A stretch of 64,000 bases of DNA from Acetobacteraceae bacterium H6797 (GCA_015223225.1 JADFCQ010000001.1:558001-622000), one strand, 5' to 3'. Numbered from the stretch's first letter, positions 43,187 through 52,121 are shown. Translations and numbers: made by a program. The notes: generated from the letters alone by a model not told the origin.

Positions 43187-44670
43187 GCCTCGAGATAGCG
43201 GGCGCGGAGATGGGCCATGAAATCCGACGGGTCGAGCGGTTTGCCCGTCGCCTCGCGCAGCAGGTCCTGGAAGCCGAGGAGCGAGCCCTTGGCATGCACC
43301 TTCTCGCGCAGCCAGCCGGTCAGCGGCGACATGTCGCCCCGCGCCAGCCCTTCCTCCAGACCCGGCACGGCGGCGCGGGCGGCCTTCATCAGCTGCGCGG
43401 CCGCCATGGCGCCGAGCGTGTAGCTCGGGAAATAGCCGAAGGCGCCGTCATGCCAGTGGATGTCCTGCAGGCAGCCGCGCGCATCGTCGGGCGGCGTGAT
43501 GCCGAGCAGGCGCGAGAAGCCCTCGTTCCAGGCGCCGGGCAGATCGGCCACCTCGAGATCACCGGCGATCAGCGCGCGCTCCAGCCGGAAGCGGAGGATG
43601 ACATGGGCCGGATAGGTCAGCTCATCCGCCTCGACGCGGATGAAGCCGCGCTCCACCCGCCGCCAGAGCTTGCCGAGATTCGCCGCCGAATAGGCCGCCG
43701 CATCGCCGCCGAAGGCACGGTGCAGTTCCGGGCCGAGGAAGCTCAGGAAGGCGTCGGAGCGGCTGGCCTGCATCTCGATGATCAGGCTCTGGCTCTCATG
43801 CGCCGCCATGCCGGCCGCCTCGCCCACCGGCTGGCGCGCCCAGGCTTCCGGCAGCCCGCGCTCATAGAGCGCATGGCCCGTCTCATGCAGCACGCCGAGC
43901 AGCGCCTGGGCGAAATCCGCCTCGTCGTAGCGCGTGGTGATGCGCACGTCGCTGGGCGTGCCGCCGCAGAAGGGGTGCAGGCTCTCGTCCAGCCGCGCAT
44001 GGGCGAAATCGAGCCCCGCCCGCTCGGCCATGCTCCGCCCCAGCACCCGCTGCACCGCGACCGGGAAAGGCCCGTGGGGCTCGATGGGCGCGGGCCTGGC
44101 GGCCTGGATGGCCTCGGCACGCGGCAGGGCCTCGACGAGGAAGGCCACATAGGCATCGAAAATCGGCTCGACATCGGCGGCGCCGATGCCGCGCTGATAG
44201 CTGTCCATCAGCGCGTCATAGGGCGTGAGGCCCGAGGCCGAAGCGAGCGCCTGCGCCGTCTCGCGCTGCAGCCGCACTACCTCGGTCAGCGCCGGCCGGA
44301 CCATGGCGAAATCCGAGGCGGCGCGGGCCTCGCGCCAGATCTTCTCGCAGGCCGCATTGGCCCGCGCCGTGGCCTCCACCAGCGAGACCGGCAGCACCGA
44401 GGCGCGTTCATATGCACGGCGCATCAGCGCGAGATTGGCCTCGTCCCACGGGCCATCGGCGCTCGCCTCGGCGAGGTCGGCGGCCGTCTCGGGTGCGAGC
44501 AGCAATTCATGCGAGAGCCCCGCCAGGGCCGCCAATTGCTCCCCGCGCGCGGCGCCACCCCCGGGCGGCATCATGGCCGAAGCGTCCCAATGGAGCATGG
44601 CGGCGGCCTCGCCGAGGGCCGCGATCCGGGCGAAACGCGACTTCAGCCGCGCATAGGCAGGGGTGCTCAT
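43183..44670 (-). CDS. Carboxypeptidase M32 (Taq family)
   Basis: A 495-residue zinc metallocarboxypeptidase. The zinc motif is HETGH (about residues 259-263) in LLGVLHETGHALYERGLP, with the family DVRITTRYDEADF before it and GEAAGMAAHESQSLIIE after it supplying the third ligand. The enzyme is cytosolic and removes C-terminal residues from peptides. It overlaps the downstream phosphoribosyltransferase start by four bases. The length is normal for the family. Confidence 0.93.
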   Translation of the reverse strand: MSTPAYARLKSRFARIAALGEAAAMLHWDASAMMPPGGGAARGEQLAALAGLSHELLLAPETAADLAEASADGPWDEANLALMRRAYERASVLPVSLVEATARANAACEKIWREARAASDFAMVRPALTEVVRLQRETAQALASASGLTPYDALMDSYQRGIGAADVEPIFDAYVAFLVEALPRAEAIQAARPAPIEPHGPFPVAVQRVLGRSMAERAGLDFAHARLDESLHPFCGGTPSDVRITTRYDEADFAQALLGVLHETGHALYERGLPEAWARQPVGEAAGMAAHESQSLIIEMQASRSDAFLSFLGPELHRAFGGDAAAYSAANLGKLWRRVERGFIRVEADELTYPAHVILRFRLERALIAGDLEVADLPGAWNEGFSRLLGITPPDDARGCLQDIHWHDGAFGYFPSYTLGAMAAAQLMKAARAAVPGLEEGLARGDMSPLTGWLREKVHAKGSLLGFQDLLREATGKPLDPSDFMAHLRARYLEA

Positions 44671-44679
44671 GGCCCTTTA

Positions 44680-46053
44680 CTAGGCCAGTTCCGCCCCCCG
44701 CGAAACCGGGCCGCTCAACTGGCTCGCCGGCAGCAGCAGCTCGGCGATCACCCCGCCCTCCGGCCGGTTGCGCAGCGAGAGCCGCCCGCCCACGCGCCGC
44801 ATCGCCGCCTCGGCGATGGCCAGGCCCAGCCCGCTGCCGCGCGGCGTGCGATGGCGCCCCCGGAAGAAGCGCTTGCGGACATGCTCCAGCTCATCGGCCG
44901 GAATCCCCGGCCCCCGGTCGGCGATGACGATGGCGACTTCGCGCGCGCGGATTTCGGCATCGCAGACCACCTCGGCCCCGGCCGGGGTCTGGAGTACGGC
45001 ATTCTCCATGAGGTTCCGCAGCGCCACGCTCAGCATCTCGGGGTTGATGCGCAGCGCCAGCCCTTCGAGCGCCCGCGTTACCGTCAGCCCGCATTGGATG
45101 GGCTCCAGCCGCCGCGCCGTCTCATGCACGAGGCCGCCCGCATCCACCGGCTGCTCCGGCGGCGGCGCCTGGCCGTCGAGCCGGGCGAGTTCCAGCACCT
45201 GGTTCACCACGGCCGAGGTGCGGTCCACGGCGATCATGATCTGCTTCAGCGCCGCCTGCCGCCCCGCCTCGTCCCTCGAAGCCAGGGCCACCTGCGCCTG
45301 GAGCTTCAACCCCGCGATGGGCGTGCGCAATTCATGCGCGGCGAAGGCGGTGAAGGTCTGCTCCTGCGCCCGCGCCTCGGCCAGCTTCTCCAGCAGCTCG
45401 TCCAGAGCGGCGAACATGGGCCGCACCTCGTCGGGCAGGCTCGACGTGGGCAGGGGCGCGAGATCGCCCGGCGCCCGGCCGCGCAGCGCCGCCGTCGCCA
45501 CCCTGAGCGGCCGCAGCCCGAGCGACACGCTCCACCAAATCAGCCCCGCCAGCAGCGGCAGCAGCAGCGCCGCCGGCACGATGAGGCCGAGCATGATCTG
45601 GCGTACGATATCCTGCCGCGCATCCAGGTCGTCACCGATGAGGATGCGGATGCCCCGCGTCTCATCCACCACGCCGAAGACGCGCCAGGCATGGCCGCCG
45701 ACCACCGTGTCGGTGAAGCCATTGCCGATGGAGGCGAATTCCTGATCCGGCGCACCGCCCGAACGGCCCAGCAGCCGGCCCTGCGCATCCCAGATCTGGC
45801 AGGAGATGAAGGGGCGCGGCAGCAGCTCCGTCCCGCCCGAGGCCTGGCTCACCGCCCGGGCGGCGACCATCGGGTCGATATCCCCGCTGCGGACCATGGA
45901 GGCGACCATGCGCCCCACCTCGCCCAGACGCGCATCGAGCATGCGGTCCAGCTCGCCGCGGGTCTGGAAGCCGATCCAACCCACGCCGCAGAGCCAGACG
46001 AAGCCCGTGGCCAGCGCCAGGATGCCGAGCAATCGCCGCCGGATGGAGATCAT
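44680..46053 (-). CDS. Sensor histidine kinase, QseC/TctE-like
   Basis: A 457-residue membrane kinase. TM1 is at about residues 8-28 and TM2 at about 155-178 (IMLGLIVPAALLLPLLAGLIWW), bounding a 2CSK_N-like periplasmic domain. The H-box is FAAHELRTPIAGL; the ATPase domain has RNLMENAVLQTP, IADRGPGIPADE and GSGLGLAIAEAAM. It overlaps the regulator gene by four bases and forms a classic pair with it. Relatives sense catecholamines, metals or tricarboxylates. Confidence 0.92.
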   Translation of the reverse strand: MISIRRRLLGILALATGFVWLCGVGWIGFQTRGELDRMLDARLGEVGRMVASMVRSGDIDPMVAARAVSQASGGTELLPRPFISCQIWDAQGRLLGRSGGAPDQEFASIGNGFTDTVVGGHAWRVFGVVDETRGIRILIGDDLDARQDIVRQIMLGLIVPAALLLPLLAGLIWWSVSLGLRPLRVATAALRGRAPGDLAPLPTSSLPDEVRPMFAALDELLEKLAEARAQEQTFTAFAAHELRTPIAGLKLQAQVALASRDEAGRQAALKQIMIAVDRTSAVVNQVLELARLDGQAPPPEQPVDAGGLVHETARRLEPIQCGLTVTRALEGLALRINPEMLSVALRNLMENAVLQTPAGAEVVCDAEIRAREVAIVIADRGPGIPADELEHVRKRFFRGRHRTPRGSGLGLAIAEAAMRRVGGRLSLRNRPEGGVIAELLLPASQLSGPVSRGAELA

Positions 46054-46727
46054 GCGCCCTTCCCGCCCGGACGCGCGCAGAGCCGGTAACCCACGCCCCG
46101 CACCGTCTCGATCATCTCGCGGCCAAGCTTGGCCCGCAGCTTATGCACATGCACCTCGACGGCATTGCTTTCCACCTCGTCGAGCCAGCCATAGAGCTTT
46201 TCTTGCAGATCCTGGCGCGAGAGGACCACGCCGGGGCGCTCCATCAGCGCCTCCAGCACCGCGAATTCGCGCCGGGAGAGCGTGACGGGCTCATCCTCCA
46301 TCGTCACCTCACGCCGCGCCGGATCGAGCCGCAGCGGCCCATGAAGCAGCACCGGCGCCGCCCGGCCATGGCCCCGCCGCGCCACCGCCCGCAGCCGCGC
46401 GGCCAGTTCGTCGAGATCGAAGGGCTTGCCGAGATGATCGTCCGCGCCGAGATCCAGCCCCTCGATGCGGTTCGTCACCGCGTCCCGCGCGGTCAGCAGC
46501 AGGACGGGCGTGCCATCCCCCTCGCCCCGCAGCCGGCGCAGTAATTCGAGCCCCGAGCCGTCGGGCAGCATGACGTCGAGCACCATGGCGTCGAAGCGGG
46601 CCGCCTTGCGCGCCGCCTCGGCATCGCCGAGCAACCCCACGGCCTCGACCTGGAAGCCGTGCAGGCCGAGCCCCGCCTTGAGGCCCTCCATCAGCATCTC
46701 GTCGTCTTCCACCACCAGTACGCGCAT
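46050..46727 (-). CDS. OmpR-family response regulator, QseB/PmrA/TctD-like
   Basis: A 225-residue regulator: receiver domain (EDDEML, phospho-Asp51 in AMVLDVMLPDG, LLLTARDAV, LGKPFDLDEL) and winged-helix DNA-binding domain (residues 130-220: LSRREFAVLEALMERPGVVLSRQDLQEKLYGWLDEVESNAVEVHVHKLR). The start at 46727 begins the conserved MRVLVVEDDE; the longer frame upstream runs antisense into DoxX. A PmrA/QseB-type direct repeat lies between this gene and DoxX. Confidence 0.93.
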   Translation of the reverse strand: MRVLVVEDDEMLMEGLKAGLGLHGFQVEAVGLLGDAEAARKAARFDAMVLDVMLPDGSGLELLRRLRGEGDGTPVLLLTARDAVTNRIEGLDLGADDHLGKPFDLDELAARLRAVARRGHGRAAPVLLHGPLRLDPARREVTMEDEPVTLSRREFAVLEALMERPGVVLSRQDLQEKLYGWLDEVESNAVEVHVHKLRAKLGREMIETVRGVGYRLCARPGGKGA

Positions 46728-46794
46728 GAAACAGGCTCTCGGGACATCTTTCTCTACCATGAAAACATGGCCAGGGGGTGGTTGCGCCCGAATC

Positions 46795-46811
46795 CTTAAG
46801 CCAGCCTTAAG
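46795..46811. promoter_or_regulatory. PmrA/QseB-type box CTTAAG-N5-CTTAAG
   Basis: Two CTTAAG hexamers in direct repeat with a 5-base spacer (46795-46800 and 46806-46811) lie in the divergent region between the regulator and DoxX. This 6-5-6 layout is that of OmpR-family PmrA/QseB sites. It is 46 bases before the DoxX start and 68 before the regulator start, so either or both could be controlled. Confidence 0.6.
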
Positions 46812-46856
46812 CTTCGGCGGGCAAGGCAGGCGCCGGTCCATCGACGGAGCTTCACC

Positions 46857-47246
46857 ATGAACGCCGCCACCCTGAATGCCTGGGCGCCCCGCGCGCTCGC
46901 CGTGCTGCGCATCGTCGCCGCGCTGATCTTCCTCGCGCATGGCACGCAGAAGCTGCTGGGCTTCCCGGCCTCCAATTTCGCCCCGCCCTTCATGAGCATC
47001 TTCTGGTTCGCGGGCCTGATCGAGATCATCGGCGGCGTGCTGCTGCTGGTGGGTTTCCAGACGCGCATCGTCGCCTTCATCTGCTCGGGCGAGATGGCCT
47101 TCGCCTATTGGATGGCCCATGCGCCGAAGAACGTCTTCCCCGCCCTGAACGGCGGCGACGCGGCCATCCTCTACTGCTTCGTCTTCCTCTACCTGGTCTT
47201 CTCGGGCCCCGGCGCCTGGGCCATCGACAACAGGAAGACGGCGTAG
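46857..47246 (+). CDS. DoxX family membrane protein
   Basis: A 129-residue protein with four helices: LAVLRIVAALIFLAHGTQKLLGF, MSIFWFAGLIEIIGGVLLLVGF, IVAFICSGEMAFAYWMAH and AAILYCFVFLYLVFSGPGAW. This is the typical DoxX/YqjF pattern (HGTQK after helix 1, E in the middle of helix 2). Related proteins are linked to redox and thiol stress, but the activity is unclear. GGAG precedes the ATG. Likely controlled by the adjacent two-component system. Confidence 0.9.
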   Translation: MNAATLNAWAPRALAVLRIVAALIFLAHGTQKLLGFPASNFAPPFMSIFWFAGLIEIIGGVLLLVGFQTRIVAFICSGEMAFAYWMAHAPKNVFPALNGGDAAILYCFVFLYLVFSGPGAWAIDNRKTA

Positions 47247-47273
47247 CTTTCGCCCAAGACACCGTGCTGCGGC

Positions 47274-47438
47274 CGGAGCGGCACAGCCGCTCCGTTTTCT
47301 TCGCCCTCAGACGCCAGGCGGCGGCTCCGCCGCCTTGGCTTCACCGGACTGCCGGCGGCGCCCATTCGGGCGCTCGGAGCGGCAAGCCGCTCCGGGGTGC
47401 CAGCCTCCAGACACCGTGCGGCGGCTCCGCCGCACGGT
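47274..47438. repeat. Array of four GC-rich hairpins in two related repeat types
   Basis: Four hairpins fill the gap between convergent DoxX and GntR genes: CGGAGCGGC-ACA-GCCGCTCCG followed by TTTTCTT (47274-47298, probably the DoxX terminator), AGGCGGCG-GCTC-CGCCGCCT (47316-47335), CGGAGCGGC-AA-GCCGCTCCG (47375-47394) and ACCGTGCGGCG-GCTC-CGCCGCACGGT (47413-47438). Types 1/3 and 2/4 are near copies, and AGAC(A/G)CC precedes three of them, so this is an expanded repeat and not just terminators. The last abuts the GntR stop. Confidence 0.65.
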
Positions 47439-48091
47439 TACCGGACCCGCCGGTGCACCTCTCCGATGTGAGCGGTCATCGCAGCTTCGGCGCTTTCCTC
47501 CTCCCCTGCCGCGATCGCGGCTACGATCCGCTCATGGTCGTCGAAGGAGTGGTGATCCGCCGGCGGGCCCCCGGGCCTTTCCCGCGCCCTATCCCAGGTC
47601 AGCACCCGGCGCACCGCCGCGAGCTGGTCGAAGAGATGCAGCAGCAGCGGATTGCCCGCCGCCTCCGCGATGGCGCGATGCAGCCGGGCATCCTGCCCCT
47701 CGAAGCCGCGCCATGAGAGCCCAGCCCGGCGCGAAGCCTCCATCGCCTCGCGCATCGGCCCCACATCCGCCCGCCGCGCCGCCGCCATCCTGGCGAGCCG
47801 CGGCTCCAGCGCCAGGCGCGCCTCGCGCACCTCCGCCAAATTCGTGAGCCCCGCGATGGCCGCCACGTCGTCGATCTGCGCCAGCGGCCGGGCGCCGAGG
47901 AAGGTGCCCTTGCCCACATGCCGCCAGAGCTGCCCCTCGGCCTCCATCGCGGCCAGCGCCTTGCGCAGATCCCCGCGCGAGACGCCCAGCGCCTCGGCCA
48001 GTTCCCGCTCGGGCGGCAGGCGCCCGTCGGCCGGCAGATGGGCCTGGGCCAGATAGGCCTGCAACAGGGTCAGCACCGGGGTTCCCCCCAT
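47438..48091 (-). CDS. GntR-family (FadR-type) transcriptional regulator
   Basis: A 217-residue regulator: N-terminal winged helix (LPPERELAEALGVSRGDLRKALAAMEAEGQLWRHVGKGTFLG, residues about 20-62) and C-terminal all-helical FCD domain with likely metal/ligand residues (EVREARLALEPRLA, GQDARLHRAIAEAAGN, DHERIVAAIAAG). The ATG at 48091 follows GGAG. Divergent from the FAH-family hydrolase, with an inverted repeat in between, so it probably represses that gene until an organic-acid ligand appears. Confidence 0.9.
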   Translation of the reverse strand: MGGTPVLTLLQAYLAQAHLPADGRLPPERELAEALGVSRGDLRKALAAMEAEGQLWRHVGKGTFLGARPLAQIDDVAAIAGLTNLAEVREARLALEPRLARMAAARRADVGPMREAMEASRRAGLSWRGFEGQDARLHRAIAEAAGNPLLLHLFDQLAAVRRVLTWDRARERPGGPPADHHSFDDHERIVAAIAAGEEESAEAAMTAHIGEVHRRVR

Positions 48092-48140
48092 TGTCGCACT
48101 CCGCAAAGCCGGGCCCAAAAGGCAGGCCAAAAAGGCAGGA

Positions 48141-48184
48141 TTGACGCTGCCCGGATACAGGCTTAACCAATCACAGAATTGGTT
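48141..48184 (+). promoter_or_regulatory. Promoter and operator between GntR regulator and FAH hydrolase
   Basis: TTGACG (48141-48146) and TAACCA (48164-48169) with 17-base spacing form a plus-strand promoter. A perfect inverted repeat AACCAAT-N6-ATTGGTT (48165-48184) overlaps the -10, well placed for repression of the hydrolase by the adjacent GntR protein. Confidence 0.55.
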
Positions 48185-48213
48185 CAGACACCAGCCAGCG
48201 AGGAAACCGCGAC

Positions 48214-48903
48214 ATGGCCTATGTGATCTCCGCCCCCCCGCAGCCCACCGTTCCCGTCGAGGGCGAGGCCGGCAGCTTCCCCGTCTCGCGCATCTGGTGC
48301 GTGGGCCGCAACTTCGCCGATCATGCGCGCGAGATGGGCCATGACCCCGACCGCGAGCCGCCCTTCTTCTTCTCCAAGCCCAATACGGCCGTGGTGCCGG
48401 GCGGCGGCACCATCCCCTTCCCGGTGCAGACGCAGGATTTCCACCACGAGATCGAGCTCGTCGTGGCCATCGGCAAGGGCGGCAAGAACATCCCGGTCGA
48501 GCAGGCGCTCGAGCATGTCTACGGCTATGCCGTGGGCCTCGACATGACGCGGCGCGACATCCAGGCCGTGGCCAAGAAGATGGGCCGCCCCTGGGAGCTC
48601 TCGAAGGGCTTCGACCAGTCCTGCCCTATCAGCGCCATCAAGAAGGTCTCCGAGGTCGGCCACCCGACCAAGGGCCTCATCCAGGTGACGGTGAACGGCA
48701 AGGTGCAGCAGACCGGTGATCTCAACCAGATGATCTGGTCGGTGCCGGAATCCATCGCCTATCTCTCGACCTATGTGGAACTGCTGCCGGGCGACCTGAT
48801 CATGACCGGCACCCCCGCCGGCGTCTCGGCCGTGAAGCCGGGCGACGCGCTCCACGGCACCTGCGAGGGCGTGGGCGAGATCAAAGTCACCTATTCCGCC
48901 TGA
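48214..48903 (+). CDS. Fumarylacetoacetate hydrolase family protein
   Basis: A 229-residue FAH-fold enzyme resembling fumarylpyruvate hydrolases. WCVGRNFADHAREMG, PFFFSKP, the metal-binding glutamates in FHHEIELVVAIG, the Asp in GYAVGLDMTRRDIQ and the TGTPAGVSAVKPGD end are all present. It cleaves beta-diketo acids such as fumarylpyruvate in gentisate-type pathways; the actual substrate is unknown. A strong terminator follows. Confidence 0.92.
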   Translation: MAYVISAPPQPTVPVEGEAGSFPVSRIWCVGRNFADHAREMGHDPDREPPFFFSKPNTAVVPGGGTIPFPVQTQDFHHEIELVVAIGKGGKNIPVEQALEHVYGYAVGLDMTRRDIQAVAKKMGRPWELSKGFDQSCPISAIKKVSEVGHPTKGLIQVTVNGKVQQTGDLNQMIWSVPESIAYLSTYVELLPGDLIMTGTPAGVSAVKPGDALHGTCEGVGEIKVTYSA

Positions 48904-48921
48904 TACCGTCAGGGAGAAAAG

Positions 48922-48949
48922 AAAGGGGGCCAGTGAGGCCCCCTTTTTT
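48922..48949. terminator. Intrinsic terminator after the FAH gene
   Basis: AAAGGGGGCC-AGTGA-GGCCCCCTTT followed by further T residues: a 10-bp stem with U-tract, 19 bases after the stop. The A-rich left side also makes it usable for the convergent cytochrome gene. Confidence 0.85.
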
Positions 48950-48966
48950 ATGCCTGCTGCCGGCGC

Positions 48967-50259
48967 TCAATGCGCCGGCGTCATCCTTGCGCGGATCGCA
49001 GCAACATCGCCCGCCGAGACGGCCGGCGCGTTGTTGCTCCAGCCAGTGCGCAGGAAGGTGGCGAGAGCGGCCACTTCGTTGTCCGAGAGGCGCGAGGCGA
49101 AGCCCGGCATCGGCAGGATCGAAGGGCTGCGATCGGTCGAAGGTGTCGCCGCGCCGGCAAGGATCGTGCTCACCAGCGCCAAGGGATTGCTGGCATTGAT
49201 GATGGAATTACCGTCGAGCTTCGGGAAGACCCGCGCATCACCCTGCCCCGTCACGAAATGGCAGGCGCCGCAATTGTCGAGATAGAGCCGCTCGCCTTCG
49301 CTGAGATTCACCGCCGCCGTCAGGCGGTCCGCCGTCGCGCGCGCACGCTCGGGCGACGGAGGCTGTTGCGGCGCACCCGTCGCGATGGACTTCAGATAGA
49401 CCGCCATCGCCTTGAGATCGGCATCGTTCAGATAGCCGAGGCTGTGCTCGACGACCATTTTCATCTCGCCGCCGACAGCCGCGTGATTGTTGCGGCCCGA
49501 GCCGAGGTAATCGACGATCTCCTCGACCGTCCAGGTCGAGAAGCCGCGGCTCGCGCCCGTCGCGCCGCGCAGCGAGGGCGCCACCCAGCCGTTCAGGTCG
49601 CCACCCGCGAGATAGCTGTCATCGGCGGCCGTATAGCCCTGCTCCTGCATGGCAAAGCCACGCGGCGTGTGGCAGCTGCCGCAATGGCCGAGGCCCTCGA
49701 CGAGATAGGCACCGCGATTGATCTCGTCACTCGCCTGCGGATTCGGCTGAAAGCGAGTGCTGTTGCCGAAAGCGAAGTTCCAGAACGCCAGGCCGAAGCG
49801 CAGATTAAAGGGAAAGCTCAGCCTCGTCTCCGGCGCGGCCGAAGCCACCGGCTGCACGCCCTTCATGAAGTAGACGTAGAGGGCGTGCACATCCTCATCC
49901 GTCAGCTTCGCATAAGAGGGATAAGGCATGGCAGGATAGAGGTTCGCCCCATCCGCGCGCTTGCCGTCCCGCAGCGCAGCGGCGAACTGCGCCTCGGTAT
50001 AGCCGCCAATGCCGCTCTGCCGGTCGGGCGTGATATTCGTGGAGAAGATCTTGCCCAGGTTGCTCTCGATCGCGAGGCCCCCGGCGAACTCTTTTCCGCC
50101 CGGAGCCGTGTGGCAGGCGACGCAATCGCCCGCCCGGGCCAGATAGGCGCCGCGCGCGATCACCGCCTGCTCATCCTCGGCGAAGGCCGGGCCGGCGAGG
50201 GTAGCGGCGAGGCCAGCGACGAGGCCGGCCGCGAGCAGGAGCTGCTTCATGGTCTTCAT
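48967..50259 (-). CDS. Three-haem cytochrome c subunit of a membrane dehydrogenase
   Basis: A 430-residue periplasmic cytochrome with a Sec signal (MKQLLLAAGLVAGLAATLAG, cleavage near AFA-ED) and three haem-binding motifs: CVACH (about residue 44), CGSCH (about 190) and CGACH (about 328). Three c-type haems are typical of the cytochrome subunit of gluconate, alcohol or sorbitol dehydrogenases that pass electrons to ubiquinone. ATG 50259 follows AGGAG; a GTG at 50274 is less likely. Last gene of the dehydrogenase operon. Confidence 0.93.
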   Translation of the reverse strand: MKTMKQLLLAAGLVAGLAATLAGPAFAEDEQAVIARGAYLARAGDCVACHTAPGGKEFAGGLAIESNLGKIFSTNITPDRQSGIGGYTEAQFAAALRDGKRADGANLYPAMPYPSYAKLTDEDVHALYVYFMKGVQPVASAAPETRLSFPFNLRFGLAFWNFAFGNSTRFQPNPQASDEINRGAYLVEGLGHCGSCHTPRGFAMQEQGYTAADDSYLAGGDLNGWVAPSLRGATGASRGFSTWTVEEIVDYLGSGRNNHAAVGGEMKMVVEHSLGYLNDADLKAMAVYLKSIATGAPQQPPSPERARATADRLTAAVNLSEGERLYLDNCGACHFVTGQGDARVFPKLDGNSIINASNPLALVSTILAGAATPSTDRSPSILPMPGFASRLSDNEVAALATFLRTGWSNNAPAVSAGDVAAIRARMTPAH

Positions 50260-50270
50260 CGTTTCGCTCC

Positions 50271-52040
50271 TCACGCCTGCACCAGCGGGCCGGGGTTCTT
50301 GATGTAGCTATCGACGATCTTGCGTGCGGACCACACCGTCATCGCGCCGATCAGGCTCGTCGGGTTCGCCTGGAAATTCTGCGGGAAGGCATTACCGCCG
50401 GGCACGAAGACATTGTGCACGTCCCAGCTCTGCAGATAGCGGTTCAGCGCGGAATCGACCGGCGTTTCGCCCATCACAGCACCGCCGACGTTATGGGTGG
50501 AGATATAGGCGCGGGTGTCCCAATGCGCGTCGGGCTTGAGGAAGCTCTCCGTGTAGCTGTCGGGCTTCAGCTCCTTCGTGATCTCCAGTACCTTCTCGCG
50601 CAGGAACTGCTGCAGCTTCAGCTCGTTCTGCTTCCAGTCGAAGGTCATGCGAAGCAGCGGCTGGCCGTAAGGGTCCTTGTAGTTCGGATCGAGGTCCAGG
50701 TAATTGCCGCGATAGGACATGCAGGTCGTGGTGATGCTGACCTTCATGGAGCGGCCGTACCAGTCCTTCATCCCCTTCTTCCAGCCCGCGCCCCAGCCCG
50801 GCGTGCCCGCGGGCAAGGCCGTGCCGATCGGCGCGCCGCCGGCCTGCGAGCTATGCAGCTTGGCGCCGCCGATAAAGCCCAGTGAGGGGCCGTCGAAATT
50901 GCCAGGCGAGAAGTCGTTGATCATCTGCCCCGTGGGGCCGGCGGTCACGAAGGGATTGAAGTTCTTGTCCTTGAAGAACAGCGTCGTATTGCCGTTGCTC
51001 AAGAAGGCATAGTTGCGGCCGACGACACCCTCGCCCGTATTGGGATCATAGGGCTTGCCGATGCCGGAATTCAGCATCAGGCGCACGTTGGAAAGCTGGA
51101 AGCCGCCGAGGATGACGATACTGGCCGGCTGGAAAACCTCCTCGCCACGCTCGTTCACATAGGTGACGCCCTTGGCGGTCTTCTTATCGTCATGCAACTC
51201 GACCTTGGTGACATGCGCATTCACCTCGTAGGAGAAGTTGGGCATGCGCTTCACGGCATCGAGAATGGTCGTCTGTGGCGAGGCCTTCGAGTAATTCAGG
51301 CAGAAGTAGTCGCTGCAGAAGCCGCAGTAGTTGCAAGGCGCTATCTGCACGCCATAGGGATTCGTATGCGCGGCCGATGCGGCGCCTGACGGGTTAGGAA
51401 AGGGATGATAGCCGAGCCTGCGCGCCACATCCGCGAACATCGTGTTGTTCAGCGTGTCCTTCAGCGGCGGCAGCGGGAAGGGGTTGGAGCGCGGCCCCTC
51501 GAAAGGGTCGCCTCCCGGCAGGATCTTTCCGTTGAGATTGCCCGTCTGGCCCGAAGCGCCGCAGACCTTGTCGAAGAAGTCCATGTAGGGCTCCATTTCC
51601 TCCCAGGTGAAGGGGAAGTCCTGGATCTGCATGTCCTCCTGCAGGATGCCGGGCTTATAGGCCTGGTCCGCATAGGTCTTGAGCTTGAGGTCCGTCGGCG
51701 TGGGGCGGATCAGCACAGCCGTCCAGTGCACGCCCGCGCCGCCCACGCCGTCGCCCGGCTTGAAGGCGCCCCAATTGCGCATCGGCAGCGCCATTTGGTC
51801 GGTATTGTGCCGCACCGTGACGGATTGCTGCTTGGTGGTCGCGAAGACCTTCTGGCGGATGGAATAGCCAAGCTGATCGGCGGGCTTCGGGTAGATATGC
51901 TCGGCATTGGTGCGCTCGGGCCCGTTCTCGAGCGCGCGCACCTTAAGGCCGGCCCGGGCGAGTTCGATCGCCATGATCGACCCCGTCCAGCCGAGGCCGA
52001 CGATCACGGCGTCGACCGCATCCTTCGTGATGGTGGGCAT
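50271..52040 (-). CDS. GMC-type FAD dehydrogenase large subunit (gluconate/alcohol dehydrogenase-like)
   Basis: A 589-residue flavoprotein. The FAD Rossmann motif is VDAVIVGLGWTGSIMAIELA (residues 11-30); the C-terminal active-site region is STHNVGGAVMGETPVDSALN with NPTSLIGAMTVW. Near residue 235 a cluster CNYCGFCSDYFC has four cysteines, comparable to the region that holds an Fe-S cluster in FAD-glucose dehydrogenases. It has no signal and would be exported with the small subunit. It oxidises a sugar acid or alcohol in the periplasm. Confidence 0.92.
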   Translation of the reverse strand: MPTITKDAVDAVIVGLGWTGSIMAIELARAGLKVRALENGPERTNAEHIYPKPADQLGYSIRQKVFATTKQQSVTVRHNTDQMALPMRNWGAFKPGDGVGGAGVHWTAVLIRPTPTDLKLKTYADQAYKPGILQEDMQIQDFPFTWEEMEPYMDFFDKVCGASGQTGNLNGKILPGGDPFEGPRSNPFPLPPLKDTLNNTMFADVARRLGYHPFPNPSGAASAAHTNPYGVQIAPCNYCGFCSDYFCLNYSKASPQTTILDAVKRMPNFSYEVNAHVTKVELHDDKKTAKGVTYVNERGEEVFQPASIVILGGFQLSNVRLMLNSGIGKPYDPNTGEGVVGRNYAFLSNGNTTLFFKDKNFNPFVTAGPTGQMINDFSPGNFDGPSLGFIGGAKLHSSQAGGAPIGTALPAGTPGWGAGWKKGMKDWYGRSMKVSITTTCMSYRGNYLDLDPNYKDPYGQPLLRMTFDWKQNELKLQQFLREKVLEITKELKPDSYTESFLKPDAHWDTRAYISTHNVGGAVMGETPVDSALNRYLQSWDVHNVFVPGGNAFPQNFQANPTSLIGAMTVWSARKIVDSYIKNPGPLVQA

Positions 52041-52121
52041 AATGCTAGTCCTGGTCCTGGGGCGGCGGGAGGGCGCCGCGTCTTCCTGGGGAATATCCGA
52101 CTTGAAGAGGAGCCGCGCCGC

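Noticed and set aside
43210..46089. A 959-codon open frame on the plus strand opposite the carboxypeptidase and QseC-like kinase
   Set aside because: It is antisense to two well-supported genes and shows no domain; long empty frames are expected opposite GC-rich genes.
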